Shown: positions 15,355-24,758, counted from the first letter of the stretch. The stretch: DNA of 51,385 nucleotides from an uncultured bacterium (GCA_905214235.1 CAJMLF010000015.1:1-51385); one strand, 5' to 3'. Program-made: numbers and translations. Notes: a model not told the origin generated them from the sequence alone.

Positions 15355-15393
15355 TAGCAGGCGGGGTGCTTTTTAGGCCCCTTTTCCCTGCTA
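15355..15393 (+). promoter_or_regulatory. Leader hairpin upstream of murC
   Basis: TAGCAGG at 15355-15361 pairs with CCTGCTA at 15387-15393. Inside, GGGG at 15363-15366 can pair with CCCC at 15378-15381. No T tract follows, and the AGAAAGGAA ribosome-binding site begins about five bases later. Either translational control or 5'-end stability is possible. Confidence 0.45.
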
Positions 15394-15409
15394 GTCAGAA
15401 AGGAAATTA

Positions 15410-16720
15410 ATGATGGAAACGAAGACTTATTATTTTATTGGTATTAAGGGTACCGGGATGGCTTCTTTGGCCCGGATCCTGCACGACAAGGGCAACACGG
15501 TATTAGGATCAGACATCGCAAAGGAAACCTTCACCCAGGGACCCCTACTGAAGGCGGGAATCAAGATCTTGCCTTTTGACCCAGCTAATCTGAAAGCGGG
15601 AATGACGGTGATCAAGGGAAACGCCTTTTCCGATGACCATCCCGAAGTCCAGCAGGCAAAGAAGATGGGCTTACCAATCTTGACCTATCCAGAAGCGGTT
15701 GAAAACGAGGTTGTCAACCACACCAGTATCGGGATTGCCGGGGCCCACGGGAAGACCAGTACCACGGCACTGTTGTCCCACGTTTTGGCAGCGGTTGAAC
15801 CGACCAGCTACCTCATCGGTGATGGGGTCGGCAAGGGAAGTGCCGGTGACCGCTTCTTCGTCTTTGAAGCGGACGAGTACCGTGACCACTTCTTGGCATA
15901 CCACCCCGACTACGCCATCATGACAAACATTGACTTCGACCACCCGGACTACTTCAAAGATATTGATGATGTACGGGCATCATTTGAAACTTACGGCCGG
16001 CAGGTTAAGAAGGCCATCTTTGCCTGGGGCGACGACGCTAACCTGCGGAAGCTGGACGTCGACGTTCCCGTCTACTATTACGGGACGGGTAAAAAGGATG
16101 ACTTCCGGGCAGAAAACATCAAGCGGACGCCGGCTGGCTCGACTTACGATGCCTACTTCAAGGACCAGAAACTGGGGACCTTCACCATCCACCTTTATGG
16201 TGAACACAGTATCCTAAACAGCCTGGCTGTCCTGGCCGTTGCCTACATGGAACATGTTGACATGGACCAAATCAAGAAGGAACTGGCTAACTTCCGCGGT
16301 GTTAAGCGGCGCTTTAGTGAAACCGACGTGGCTGGGGACAAGTTGATTGACGACTACGCCCACCACCCGAACGAGATCAAGGCGACAATTGATGCGGCCC
16401 GGCAAAAGTTCCCTGACAAAGAGGTTGTGGCGGTTTTCCAGCCCCACACTTACTCGCGGCTGGCGGCCTACATCGATGACTTTGCCAAGACCCTCTCGCG
16501 TGCTGACAAGGTCTACGTGACCCCAATCTTTGCTTCCATTCGAGAACAGAGCGGTAGTGTTTCGAGTGAAGACCTGGAAGCTAAGATTCCGGGGAGCGAA
16601 GGAATTGACATGGACTCGATCGATAAGTTGAGTCAGTACCACGATGCCGTAGTGATCTTCATGGGTGCCGGGGATATTGAAAAGTATGAGGATAAATTCA
16701 AAGAATTGCTTAATAAGTAA
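15410..16720 (+). CDS. murC: UDP-N-acetylmuramate--L-alanine ligase
   Basis: MurC adds L-alanine to UDP-MurNAc with ATP in the cytoplasmic stage of peptidoglycan synthesis. The 436-residue length is typical. The N-terminal Rossmann part begins [15 protein letters not shown], the ATP loop is GAHGKTSTT near 110-118, and the central part contains [10 protein letters not shown] and [11 protein letters not shown], which are diagnostic of MurC. Two ATGs lie in tandem at 15410 and 15413. The first is used because AAGGAA is suitably spaced. It is a single gene with its own leader, far from a classical mur cluster. Confidence 0.95.
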   Translation: MMETKTYYFIGIKGTGMASLARILHDKGNTVLGSDIAKETFTQGPLLKAGIKILPFDPANLKAGMTVIKGNAFSDDHPEVQQAKKMGLPILTYPEAVENEVVNHTSIGIAGAHGKTSTTALLSHVLAAVEPTSYLIGDGVGKGSAGDRFFVFEADEYRDHFLAYHPDYAIMTNIDFDHPDYFKDIDDVRASFETYGRQVKKAIFAWGDDANLRKLDVDVPVYYYGTGKKDDFRAENIKRTPAGSTYDAYFKDQKLGTFTIHLYGEHSILNSLAVLAVAYMEHVDMDQIKKELANFRGVKRRFSETDVAGDKLIDDYAHHPNEIKATIDAARQKFPDKEVVAVFQPHTYSRLAAYIDDFAKTLSRADKVYVTPIFASIREQSGSVSSEDLEAKIPGSEGIDMDSIDKLSQYHDAVVIFMGAGDIEKYEDKFKELLNK

Positions 16721-16749
16721 GCATTCTTGCCCCCTTCACCGCTGCGGTA

Positions 16750-16758
16750 TGGTATTCT
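16750..16758 (+). promoter_or_regulatory. Extended -10 promoter for the Bax-inhibitor-like gene
   Basis: TGGTATTCT: TG at 16750-16751 and TATTCT at 16753-16758. The -35 region is weak. Confidence 0.4.
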
Positions 16759-16794
16759 TGACAGTACCGATAAATAATTTGAGGAGGAATAAGA

Positions 16795-17508
16795 ATGAAT
16801 AACTTTCCTGGCGATTCTGGTCGCCGTGTTGTTGGTGACCAGGCCGGTTTGAATGCATTCCTGACCCGGATGTACGGGTACATGACGTTGGCCGTCTTGG
16901 TTTCGGCGCTTAGTGCCTGGCAGACAATGACGACCTTCCGGAATGTTGTGATGGGCTACTTTGGGGCCCACCCGGGGATGGTCTGGTTGATCCTGCTATT
17001 GCCATTTGCCCTAACGATGGGGATCAGCTTTAGTGCCACGCGGAACCCGGTAGGGAGCTTCATTATGCTAATGGTGGTGGCCATCATCTACGGAGTTGAG
17101 TTCGCACTGATTGCCGGGGTCTACACCGGGACGAATATTGCGGCGGCCTTCGTGTCGTCCGCAGCAATCTTTGCGACGATGACAATCTACGGGACGGTTA
17201 CCAAGCGGGACCTCAGTAAGTTTGGTTCCCAAGCCCTGGCGGCACTGGTGGCCCTCTTCATTGCCTACCTGATTAACATGTTTCTGAAGAGCCCGGCAAT
17301 TGCTTATATTTTCTCGTTCATTGCGGTAATCATCTTTGTGGTCCTAACCGCATGGGATGCCCAAAAGATGAAGCAGATTTACCTCAATTACAACACCGCT
17401 AATTCAGTTGCGGGACTGGCAATCATCGGTGCTCTACAGTTATACTTAGACTTTATCAACCTCTTCATCTCGTTCCTGCAAATTTTTGGAATGAGTGACC
17501 GGGATTAA
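16795..17508 (+). CDS. Bax inhibitor-1 / YccA family membrane protein
   Basis: 237 residues with about seven membrane segments of the BI-1/TMBIM family. The ending, with FVVLTAWDAQKMKQIY and a last helix DFINLFISFLQIFG, is characteristic. Bacterial homologues include YetJ (a pH-dependent calcium leak) and YccA (an FtsH modulator). Which of these roles applies here is unknown. Start ATG at 16795 with GAGGAGGAA. It is bracketed by a promoter and a strong terminator, so it is monocistronic. Confidence 0.88.
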   Translation: MNNFPGDSGRRVVGDQAGLNAFLTRMYGYMTLAVLVSALSAWQTMTTFRNVVMGYFGAHPGMVWLILLLPFALTMGISFSATRNPVGSFIMLMVVAIIYGVEFALIAGVYTGTNIAAAFVSSAAIFATMTIYGTVTKRDLSKFGSQALAALVALFIAYLINMFLKSPAIAYIFSFIAVIIFVVLTAWDAQKMKQIYLNYNTANSVAGLAIIGALQLYLDFINLFISFLQIFGMSDRD

Positions 17509-17548
17509 AGAAAAAACGAGTCGGTAATTTCCGACTCGTTTTTTCTTT
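17507..17548 (+). terminator. Strong terminator after the Bax-inhibitor-like gene
   Basis: An 18-base perfect stem: AAAGAAAAAACGAGTCGG pairs with CCGACTCGTTTTTTCTTT, loop TAATTT. Confidence 0.9.
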
Positions 17549-17596
17549 AATCAGCGGATGAACACCAGCATGTCGTTAACGATAACCCCTAATCTT

Positions 17597-17605
17597 TGGT
17601 ACAAT
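17597..17605 (+). promoter_or_regulatory. Extended -10 promoter for polA
   Basis: TGGTACAAT: TG at 17597-17598 and TACAAT at 17600-17605. A TCGTTAACGA palindrome lies upstream at 17573-17582. Confidence 0.55.
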
Positions 17606-17642
17606 TAGTTAGTAGAAAAAAAGGAACGGAGCGAATAACTAC

Positions 17643-20300
17643 ATGGCCAAACAATTATTACTGATTGATGGAAATAGTATTGTTTTTCGGGCATTCTTTG
17701 CAATGCACAACCAAATCGATAAGTTTACCAACAAGGACGGCCTGCATACCGCGGCAATCTACGGTTTCAAGTTGATGTTAGACCACGTCCTTGATAACTT
17801 CCACCCGGACGCTGCCCTGGTAGCTTTTGATGCCGGCAAGAAGACCTTCCGGACTAAAATGTACACCGACTACAAGGGTGGCCGGAACAAGACGCCAGAA
17901 GAGTTGATGGAGCAGTTCCCGTATGTCCACCAGCTGGTGAAGGCTAGTGGCCTCCACAGTTACGAATTAAAGAACTACGAGGCTGACGATATCATTGGGA
18001 CCCTTGCCAAGGAAGCTGATGATGCTGGTTACACGACGCTGGTGGTCACTGGGGACCGGGACCTTACCCAACTGGCTAGTGACCACACCACAGTTGCCGT
18101 TACCCATAAGGGAGTTACGGATACTGAACACTACACACCGGCCCACGTGGAAGAAAAACTTGGCATCACTCCTAAGCAGATTATTGATATGAAGGCTCTG
18201 ATGGGGGATACTTCGGATAATTACCCCGGTGTCACTAAGGTTGGTGAAAAGACTGCCATTAAGTTGGTAAAGCAGTTCGGCTCGGTTGAAAACCTCTATG
18301 ACCACATTGACGACCTGAAGAAGAGCAAGATGAAGGAACACCTGATTGAGGATGAAGATGTTGCCCGTCAATGCAAGACCTTAGCCACGATTCTCCGGGA
18401 TGCGCCCTTAGAGATCAGTCTGAAGGACCTGAAATACGAGGGGGAACAGACGGAAGAATTGATTGACTTCTACCAGCAGATGGGCTTTAAGTCCTTCTTG
18501 GCTAAGATGAACGTTGCCCCCGAAGCGGAGGAAGACCAGGTTAAGCCAATTACCTATACTGAATTGACGGCCGATAACCTTGGTGACCTTGACCAACTGA
18601 GTGGTGAGGTCAGCTTCTACCTTGAAATGCCAGAAGCTAACTACCACCTGTCACCATTCGCTGGCTTTGCCCTAGGGGATGGTAGCCACTGGTTCGTCAG
18701 TCGGGACGCCGAGTTGCTTAAACGGGCCCCGTTGAAGAAGCTTCTGGAGTCAACAACGACCGAAAAGAATGTCTTTAATGCCAAGGCACACATTGTTGGT
18801 TTGCACCGGCTCGGCATCGAACTGGCGGCGGTCGACTTTGACCTTTTGCTCGCTTCCTACCTCCTCAACACCAATGACAACAGTAATGACCTCGGCCAGG
18901 TGGCCCTCGAACACGACTACCACGACGTGCGAACCGACGAAGAGGTTTATGGAAAGGGCGTCAAGCGGGCGATCCCCGACGACGATGGGGTCTTCTTTAC
19001 CCACCTTGCCCAGAAGGTCCGGGCAATTAATGCCCTAAAAGCGCCCCTCTTTGAAAAGCTCGACCAGAATAAGCAGACCCCACTTTATACGGACATTGAA
19101 TTGCCACTGACCAGGGTCCTGGCAAAAATGGAGATTACCGGTGTCCACGTTGATGCTCAAACCCTCAAAAACATGGGTAGCAAGCTTAAGGAACGGTTAG
19201 CTGACATTGAAAGCAGTATTTACGAAGAGGCTGGCGAGGAGTTCAACATCAATTCCACCAAACAACTGGGCCACATCCTCTTTGAAAAACTGAAGTTACC
19301 GGTTATCAAGAAGACCAAGACGGGGTACTCCACCGCCGTGGATGTTTTGGAAAAGCTGGCTGACCGGGCCCCAATCGTTGAGCAGATCCTGGAATACCGG
19401 CAGATCGCTAAATTACAGTCAACTTACATTACCGGCCTTTTGAAGGTCATTCACTCCAGCGACCAGAAGATCCACACCCGTTATCTGCAGACTTTAACCC
19501 AGACTGGACGGCTCTCATCCGTTGACCCGAACCTGCAAAACATTCCTGTCCGCCTACCGGAAGGACGGCTGATTCGGCAAGCTTTCGTACCTAGTCACGA
19601 TGGCTGGCAAATCTTCTCGTCTGATTACTCCCAGGTTGAATTACGGGTTCTGGCCCACATTACCGGGGATAAGAACCTCCAGGAAGACTTTAAAAACGGT
19701 GAGGATATTCACGCAAGTACGGCCCGGCGGATCTTCCACCTGAGGCCAGATGCTGAAATTGACCGCAACATGCGGCGGCGGGCCAAGGCCGTTAACTTTG
19801 GTATCGTCTATGGTATCAGTGACTATGGCCTTGCCCAGCGAATTCACGTTACCCGGGCTCAGGCCCACGAGTTCATTCAGAACTACTTCAAGGAGTTCCC
19901 TGGTGTTAAGAAGTACATTGACGACACCATCGCCTTTGCCCGGGAGCACGGTTATGTGGAGACCATTACTCACCGGCGGCGTTACCTTCCGGACATCCAC
20001 GCGAAGAGCTTTAACCGGCGGTCATTTGCGGAACGGACAGCGATGAACACGCCAATCCAGGGTAGTGCGGCCGACATCATCAAGATTGCGATGATTCGGA
20101 TGCAAAGAGAGCTTGACCAACGGGAGCTCAAGGCCAAGATGCTCCTCCAGATCCATGACGAACTGGTCTTTGAGGCGCCACAAGACGAGATCCCGGTTTT
20201 GAAGAAGCTGGTACCACAGGTAATGGACTCAGCTGTGAAACTGGACGTGCCGTTAAAGGTTGACAGTAAGGTCGGCGACACCTGGTACGACCTTAAGTAA
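17643..20300 (+). CDS. polA: DNA polymerase I
   Basis: 885 residues: an N-terminal 5'-3' exonuclease (about 1-290, with LLIDGNSIVFRAFFA and GDTSDNYPGV), a central 3'-5' exonuclease-like domain and a C-terminal family A polymerase. The polymerase motifs are DYSQVELR near 660, the O-helix with KAVNFGIVYGIS, and HDELVFE near 838. The proofreading domain looks inactive: the DxE motif is YLE (FYLEMPE) and the second Asp is His (NAKAH), as in Bacillus/Geobacillus Pol I. It fills gaps and removes RNA primers. It leads a probable polA-mutM-coaE operon. Confidence 0.97.
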   Translation: MAKQLLLIDGNSIVFRAFFAMHNQIDKFTNKDGLHTAAIYGFKLMLDHVLDNFHPDAALVAFDAGKKTFRTKMYTDYKGGRNKTPEELMEQFPYVHQLVKASGLHSYELKNYEADDIIGTLAKEADDAGYTTLVVTGDRDLTQLASDHTTVAVTHKGVTDTEHYTPAHVEEKLGITPKQIIDMKALMGDTSDNYPGVTKVGEKTAIKLVKQFGSVENLYDHIDDLKKSKMKEHLIEDEDVARQCKTLATILRDAPLEISLKDLKYEGEQTEELIDFYQQMGFKSFLAKMNVAPEAEEDQVKPITYTELTADNLGDLDQLSGEVSFYLEMPEANYHLSPFAGFALGDGSHWFVSRDAELLKRAPLKKLLESTTTEKNVFNAKAHIVGLHRLGIELAAVDFDLLLASYLLNTNDNSNDLGQVALEHDYHDVRTDEEVYGKGVKRAIPDDDGVFFTHLAQKVRAINALKAPLFEKLDQNKQTPLYTDIELPLTRVLAKMEITGVHVDAQTLKNMGSKLKERLADIESSIYEEAGEEFNINSTKQLGHILFEKLKLPVIKKTKTGYSTAVDVLEKLADRAPIVEQILEYRQIAKLQSTYITGLLKVIHSSDQKIHTRYLQTLTQTGRLSSVDPNLQNIPVRLPEGRLIRQAFVPSHDGWQIFSSDYSQVELRVLAHITGDKNLQEDFKNGEDIHASTARRIFHLRPDAEIDRNMRRRAKAVNFGIVYGISDYGLAQRIHVTRAQAHEFIQNYFKEFPGVKKYIDDTIAFAREHGYVETITHRRRYLPDIHAKSFNRRSFAERTAMNTPIQGSAADIIKIAMIRMQRELDQRELKAKMLLQIHDELVFEAPQDEIPVLKKLVPQVMDSAVKLDVPLKVDSKVGDTWYDLK

Positions 20301-20312
20301 GGGGGCAATAAA

Positions 20313-21152
20313 ATGCCGGAATTACCAGAAGTTGAAACCGTCCGCCGCGGATTATTAAAGATCGCAAAGGGGCGGAAGATTCAAGCAATTGATGTTTACT
20401 ACGGCAAGACAATTACAAACGACGTTGAAAAGTTTCGTCAGGCATTGATTGGCCAGACGATTACCGACGTTGACCGGCGGGGGAAGTACCTCCTGTTCCG
20501 CTTTACGAATAACCTGACGATGGTTTCCCACTTACGGATGGAGGGTAAGTACTTTAACCAGCCAATCGGGGGACCAATTGATAAACACACCCACGTTGTC
20601 TTTCAGTTTACCGACGGCAGTGAACTCTGCTACCACGATACCCGGAAGTTTGGCCGGATGACCCTGGTCAAAACCGGTAAAGAGAACCAGGTTGGGGGAC
20701 TCAAGACGATTGGGCCGGAGCCAACGGCCGCGGCCTTTCACCTCGACTTCTTCCAAAAAGAGCTGGCACGTAGCCGGGGGAAGATTAAACCCTTCCTATT
20801 GAACCAACGTCACGTCGCCGGACTGGGGAATATTTACGCCGATGAGGTCCTGTGGATGAGTAAAATCAATCCGGAACAAGCGGCTAATACGATTCCGCCA
20901 GCTAAGGTGAAGGCCCTCCACGATAACATCATCAAGGAACTGGCCACGGCAACGAAGTACAAGGGCACGACTGTCCACAGCTTTACCAACGCCTTCGGGG
21001 ATGCCGGGGCCTTTCAGGAACGGCTGAACGCCTATGGGCACGCTGGTGACCGTTGCCCACGTTGTGGAACGAAGATGGTAAAGATCAAGGTTGCCCAGCG
21101 GGGGACGACCTTCTGTCCGCACTGCCAGCCGCTTGTGGAGGAAGAAAAATGA
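20313..21152 (+). CDS. mutM: Formamidopyrimidine-DNA glycosylase (MutM/Fpg)
   Basis: A base-excision repair enzyme that removes 8-oxoguanine and formamidopyrimidines. The N-terminus PELPEVETVRRGL supplies the catalytic Pro and Glu. The beta-clamp Lys is in RRGKYLLFRF. The C-terminal zinc finger has Cys pairs in RCPRCGTKM and TFCPHCQP. 279 residues is normal. It starts 12 bases after polA and overlaps coaE by four bases, so repair synthesis and lesion removal genes are co-transcribed, a common Firmicutes order. Confidence 0.96.
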   Translation: MPELPEVETVRRGLLKIAKGRKIQAIDVYYGKTITNDVEKFRQALIGQTITDVDRRGKYLLFRFTNNLTMVSHLRMEGKYFNQPIGGPIDKHTHVVFQFTDGSELCYHDTRKFGRMTLVKTGKENQVGGLKTIGPEPTAAAFHLDFFQKELARSRGKIKPFLLNQRHVAGLGNIYADEVLWMSKINPEQAANTIPPAKVKALHDNIIKELATATKYKGTTVHSFTNAFGDAGAFQERLNAYGHAGDRCPRCGTKMVKIKVAQRGTTFCPHCQPLVEEEK

Positions 21153-21748
21153 CTAAAGTAGTGGGCTTAACCGGGGGAATTGCGAGTGGCAAATCGACCG
21201 TCAGCCAGATGCTCAGTCAGGTGGGCCTGCCGATTGTCGATGCGGACCAAGTTGCCCACCGCCTCCAACAGCCTGGTCAGTTAGGCCTAAGCGAGCTGGT
21301 GGGCCAGTTTGGACGGGAAATTTTAACAGCGGATGGCCATTTAAACCGGGGGGCCCTTGGTAAAATGGCCTTTAGTGATGCTGGCGTTCGTCACCAACTA
21401 AACGCAATCATGCAGCCCCTGATTCGGGAGACAATTATGGACCAGCTAGCCGCTTTTAAAAAGCAGGACATCCCATTCGTAATCCTGGATGCCCCCCTCC
21501 TGTTTGAACAGGGCTACGACCAGGAATGTGACCTAATTGTCGTTGTTACGGTCAGTCATGATTGCCAAGTCCAACGCCTGATGTCCCGTAACGGATACAC
21601 AAGGGCGGTGGCCGAACAGCGAATTGCCGCCCAGTGGCCACTGGCTAAAAAGTCCCGCCAAGCGGACGTAGTGATCAACAATGATGGTTCCTTAGATGAA
21701 CTGCGGCGCCAGGTCGCTAAGTTAGTTGACTACCTTGGGGTAAAGTGA
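21149..21748 (+). CDS. coaE: Dephospho-CoA kinase
   Basis: Last step of coenzyme A synthesis: phosphorylates dephospho-CoA at the 3'-OH. The P-loop is GGIASGKST at residues 9-17, with DADQVAH and DAPLLFE further on. 199 residues, a usual size. The start was moved to the ATG at 21149, which gives an ATGA overlap with the mutM stop and has GGAGGAAG upstream. A longer in-frame reading from 21053 lies inside mutM and adds non-homologous residues. Confidence 0.95.
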   Translation: MTKVVGLTGGIASGKSTVSQMLSQVGLPIVDADQVAHRLQQPGQLGLSELVGQFGREILTADGHLNRGALGKMAFSDAGVRHQLNAIMQPLIRETIMDQLAAFKKQDIPFVILDAPLLFEQGYDQECDLIVVVTVSHDCQVQRLMSRNGYTRAVAEQRIAAQWPLAKKSRQADVVINNDGSLDELRRQVAKLVDYLGVK

Positions 21749-21749
21749 T

Positions 21750-21760
21750 TATGGTAAAAT
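21750..21760 (+). promoter_or_regulatory. Extended -10 promoter for nrdR-dnaB-dnaI
   Basis: TGGTAAAAT ending at 21760 (TAAAAT at 21755-21760), shortly after the coaE stop. No well-spaced -35 box. Confidence 0.45.
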
Positions 21761-21791
21761 AAAGTATTAAAGCAATTAAGGAGGAAAGCGC

Positions 21792-22265
21792 ATGAAGTGT
21801 CCACATTGTCACCGTAACGGATCACGAGTTGTTGATAGCCGGCCCAGTGAGGATGGTACCTTTATACGCCGGCGCCGGGAATGCATCCACTGCGGCTTTC
21901 GTTTTACCACTTTTGAACGCTACGAGCAGACCCCCCTCTTGGTTATCAAGAAGGACGGCACGCGCCAGGAGTTCAGTCGGCAAAAAATCCTCAACGGGAT
22001 TGTGCGGTCAGCGGAAAAGCGCCCAATTAGTATGGAGCGGCTGACCAAGATGACCGATAAGGTGGAAAAGAAGGTCCGGAGCCTGGGTGAGAACGAAATC
22101 TCTAGCCAGCTGATCGGTAAGTACGTCATGAACGAGTTAAAGGACGTTGACGAGGTCGCCTACATCCGCTTTGCCAGTGTTTACCGGCAGTTTAAAGACG
22201 TTGATGCCTTTATGAGCGAACTAGAGACGATGGTAAAGGACGAACACAAGGGTGAAAAGAAGTAG
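21792..22265 (+). CDS. nrdR: Transcriptional repressor NrdR
   Basis: An ATP/dATP-sensing repressor of ribonucleotide reductase genes. The N-terminal zinc ribbon has C3-PH-C6 and C31-IH-C34. Residues about 49-140 form the ATP-cone (LVIKKDGTRQEFSRQKIL). 157 residues. It precedes dnaB-dnaI, linking dNTP control to replication initiation, as in many Firmicutes. Start ATG with AAGGAGGAAAG. Confidence 0.95.
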   Translation: MKCPHCHRNGSRVVDSRPSEDGTFIRRRRECIHCGFRFTTFERYEQTPLLVIKKDGTRQEFSRQKILNGIVRSAEKRPISMERLTKMTDKVEKKVRSLGENEISSQLIGKYVMNELKDVDEVAYIRFASVYRQFKDVDAFMSELETMVKDEHKGEKK

Positions 22266-22276
22266 GAGGAGTGGCA

Positions 22277-23647
22277 ATGACTGCGCAGGAAGAGGAATTT
22301 AACCCGCAAGCGGGATTCTTGGTCACTGCTGCCACCGATTTTGTCAACTTTAACGACCGGGTCTTTACCAGCTTTTACCAGCCGGTGTTAGGGCCAACGG
22401 CTTTTAGCCTTTTTTACGCCCTCCGCGCCCAGCTGATTTCCCAGCCCACCTTGGCGGACCGCCGCTTACAGGCAAATATTATCCGCCAACTGAATGCGGG
22501 AACTTCCCAGTTAGCAAGGGCCTTACACCGCTTAGAAGCGGTGGGGATGGTCCAGACCTACCGGGGGAAGGATAGCCAGGGAACCTTTTTCGTCTATCAG
22601 TTACGGGCGACCCTCACACCGGCGGCCTTTATTGAGGATGACCTCCTCAGTGTCCTCCTTCTTGAGGCAGTTGGGGATGGCCACTTTAAGCAGTTGGTCA
22701 AGGAAGCCCGGCGCTACCAGCTGGCCTCTGCGCCGTCTTTAGAAAACGTTAGCCACCACTTTCTCGATGAGTTCCACGTGGCCAACAAGTCGCTAGTTAA
22801 AACGCCCACCACGATTAAAGATGCCCGCGAGCAAACGAACGTTGACCAGCGTCCCCAGCTAGGGGCGGGGCAAAGTGACTTTGACTGGCCGACCCTTTTC
22901 CAGTTAGTTAAAAAGCAGCCAGTGATGAAAAAGGACCTGAGTGCGGCCCGGCAGTTAATCGAGGTTGAGCATCAGTTATACGGAATTGATGAGCCCACGA
23001 TGGCTAAACTGGTCCTCAAGGCGGTTGACCTAGCCGACAACCACTTCAACCCGGCAAAGTTCAAGCGGATCGTTGCGAGTCGTTACCAACAGGTTGGTCA
23101 CCAGGCCCCTCCAGCGACTGCTAACCAGTCCGCTAGTTCGCCGGTCAAGCTAACGGCCAAGGATCGCCAGCTTCTGCAGAGTGCGGCGGATTATGCACCG
23201 GTTGAATTTCTTCAAGGCTTGAAAGAACAGACCGGTGGCTTTGTAAGTGCAAATGAACGTCATATCCTTACCCACCTGGTTAATGATGTTAAGCTTGATT
23301 CAGCGGTCATTAACATTCTTTCCTGGTACGTCATTGCCGACCTTGACAATGCTAACCTGAAGGCCAGCTTTGTTGACGCAATTGCCAATAGCTGGATTAA
23401 GGCGGGGGTCAAGGATGCGCCGGGGGCCCTTCAGGAGTTAAAGAACTTTCAGGAGCAACGGGGCAAGCAGCGTGCAACGTCCAAGGGTCGCTTTGCTTAC
23501 CGCCGGCCGCAGGTTGAAGAACAGATGCCAAAATGGAGCAAAACGGATAGCCAGCAGCTAAATAAGAAGGCGTCCCCCGCGGCGCTAAAAGAAGTTCAGG
23601 CCATGCTCGCTAAGCGGAAAGGAAGAAAGGGTGGTGACCAACAATGA
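22277..23647 (+). CDS. dnaB: Replication initiation / helicase-loading protein DnaB
   Basis: The Firmicutes DnaB (not the helicase), which with DnaD and DnaI loads the replicative helicase. 456 residues with two DnaB/DnaD-type regions: an N-terminal winged-helix part and a C-terminal helical part (FVDAIANSWIKAGVKDAPGALQEL). The start is set at the ATG at 22277, seven bases after AGGAGG. An upstream in-frame GTG at 22271 is too close to the ribosome-binding site. Its stop overlaps the start of dnaI (ATGA). Confidence 0.92.
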   Translation: MTAQEEEFNPQAGFLVTAATDFVNFNDRVFTSFYQPVLGPTAFSLFYALRAQLISQPTLADRRLQANIIRQLNAGTSQLARALHRLEAVGMVQTYRGKDSQGTFFVYQLRATLTPAAFIEDDLLSVLLLEAVGDGHFKQLVKEARRYQLASAPSLENVSHHFLDEFHVANKSLVKTPTTIKDAREQTNVDQRPQLGAGQSDFDWPTLFQLVKKQPVMKKDLSAARQLIEVEHQLYGIDEPTMAKLVLKAVDLADNHFNPAKFKRIVASRYQQVGHQAPPATANQSASSPVKLTAKDRQLLQSAADYAPVEFLQGLKEQTGGFVSANERHILTHLVNDVKLDSAVINILSWYVIADLDNANLKASFVDAIANSWIKAGVKDAPGALQELKNFQEQRGKQRATSKGRFAYRRPQVEEQMPKWSKTDSQQLNKKASPAALKEVQAMLAKRKGRKGGDQQ

Positions 23648-24585
23648 AATCCTTAAATGAATCACTCCAGGGAATCATGCGGGGAAAGAACATTAACACC
23701 AACATTACCGAGCTGATGAAAAAGGTGATGGCGGATTCCGACGTTCAATCATTTCTTAGTGCTAATCGTGACCAGATCACTAAAGAAATGGTACGAAGTG
23801 GCCAGTCGAAATTGTACGAGTTCTACCACGAAAAGCAGCTCCGCCAGCGGGGTGAAGCCACCGTGGCCCCGGGCTATTCTCCCCAGTTAGTTTTGAACTC
23901 TGGCCAGATTGATGTGACCTATGTCCCCACTAAGCAGTTGGTGGAACAGGAACGGCAGCGGCATATTAAACGGCTGGTTCAGTCGATCAATATGCCAAAG
24001 TTTATTCAACACGCTTCTCTAGACGACTTTTACATTGACGAACAACACGCCACGGCAACCCGGACAGCAGCCTTGAAGGCGGCGGTTGACTTTACAGAGA
24101 GCTACCAGCCGGGACACTTTCAGCCCGGCCTGTACCTCTACGGTAATTTTGGGGTCGGCAAGACCTACCTCCTAGGGGCAATTGCCAATGAGCTTGCCAA
24201 GACGAAGGGCGTGGCCACGACCATGATGCACTTCCCGAGCTTTGCGGTGGAGATGCGGAACTCAATTAAAAGTAATAGCACCAGCGAGAAGCTGGCGGCG
24301 GTAAAGAAGGCCCCCATCCTGATGCTTGACGATATCGGGGCCGATGCGATGAGTAAGTGGGTCAGAGACGATGTCTTGGGGATCATTCTTGAATACCGGA
24401 TGCAAGAAGAGTTGCCGACCTTTTTCAGTTCTAACTTCTCAATGGATGAGCTAGCGGCTAACCACCTGGCAGTTGATACCCAGGGTGACCGTGAGCCCCT
24501 AAAGGCCCAGCGAATCATGGAACGGATTAAGTTCCTTTCCCGCGAAATGCCGATGACCGGCCAGAATTTGCGGAATAAGGGATAA
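23644..24585 (+). CDS. dnaI: Primosomal protein DnaI (helicase loader)
   Basis: An AAA+ ATPase that loads the replicative helicase onto DNA. 313 residues: an N-terminal helicase-interaction region, then Walker A GNFGVGKTY near 167-175 and Walker B LMLDDIG near 226-232. The conserved FFSSNFSMDEL (sensor region) is present. It overlaps dnaB by four bases, so the partners are made together. The infC promoter follows within six bases of its stop. Confidence 0.95.
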   Translation: MKSLNESLQGIMRGKNINTNITELMKKVMADSDVQSFLSANRDQITKEMVRSGQSKLYEFYHEKQLRQRGEATVAPGYSPQLVLNSGQIDVTYVPTKQLVEQERQRHIKRLVQSINMPKFIQHASLDDFYIDEQHATATRTAALKAAVDFTESYQPGHFQPGLYLYGNFGVGKTYLLGAIANELAKTKGVATTMMHFPSFAVEMRNSIKSNSTSEKLAAVKKAPILMLDDIGADAMSKWVRDDVLGIILEYRMQEELPTFFSSNFSMDELAANHLAVDTQGDREPLKAQRIMERIKFLSREMPMTGQNLRNKG

Positions 24586-24590
24586 TTATC

Positions 24591-24619
24591 TTGACATTTA
24601 AGAAGAGATTTGTTATTCT
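24591..24619 (+). promoter_or_regulatory. Promoter of the infC-rpmI-rplT operon
   Basis: A consensus TTGACA at 24591-24596 and TATTCT at 24614-24619 with a 17-base spacer. Confidence 0.8.
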
Positions 24620-24625
24620 AGTAAA

Positions 24626-24758
24626 CGTTGAAAGAAAAAGCAGAAGCACCCGCTTCTCGCCTAGGTGATAAGGATCGCCGGGCTGACGAGATGAAATTGA
24701 ACGGACAGGTGAGGTCCGTTTAGATAAAGCGGGATGCGGTTTGCATCCCGCTTTTTTT
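24626..24758 (+). ncRNA. L20-type autoregulatory leader (transcription attenuator)
   Basis: A structured leader ahead of infC. It contains an AGAAG/CTTCT hairpin (near 24642-24657), a second hairpin AACGGAC/GTCCGTT, and an intrinsic terminator at 24726-24758 (AAAGCGGGATGC with GCATCCCGCTTT, then T7). CCCGCTT at 24649-24655 is complementary to AAGCGGG (24727-24733) in the terminator 5' arm, so an antiterminator can form. In Firmicutes, ribosomal protein L20 binds such leaders and represses its own operon. This assignment is from position and layout, not from a covariance model search. Confidence 0.85.

Noticed and set aside
21053..21148. Longer N-terminus for CoaE
   Set aside because: It lies in another frame of mutM, and the P-loop normally begins within ten residues of the start.
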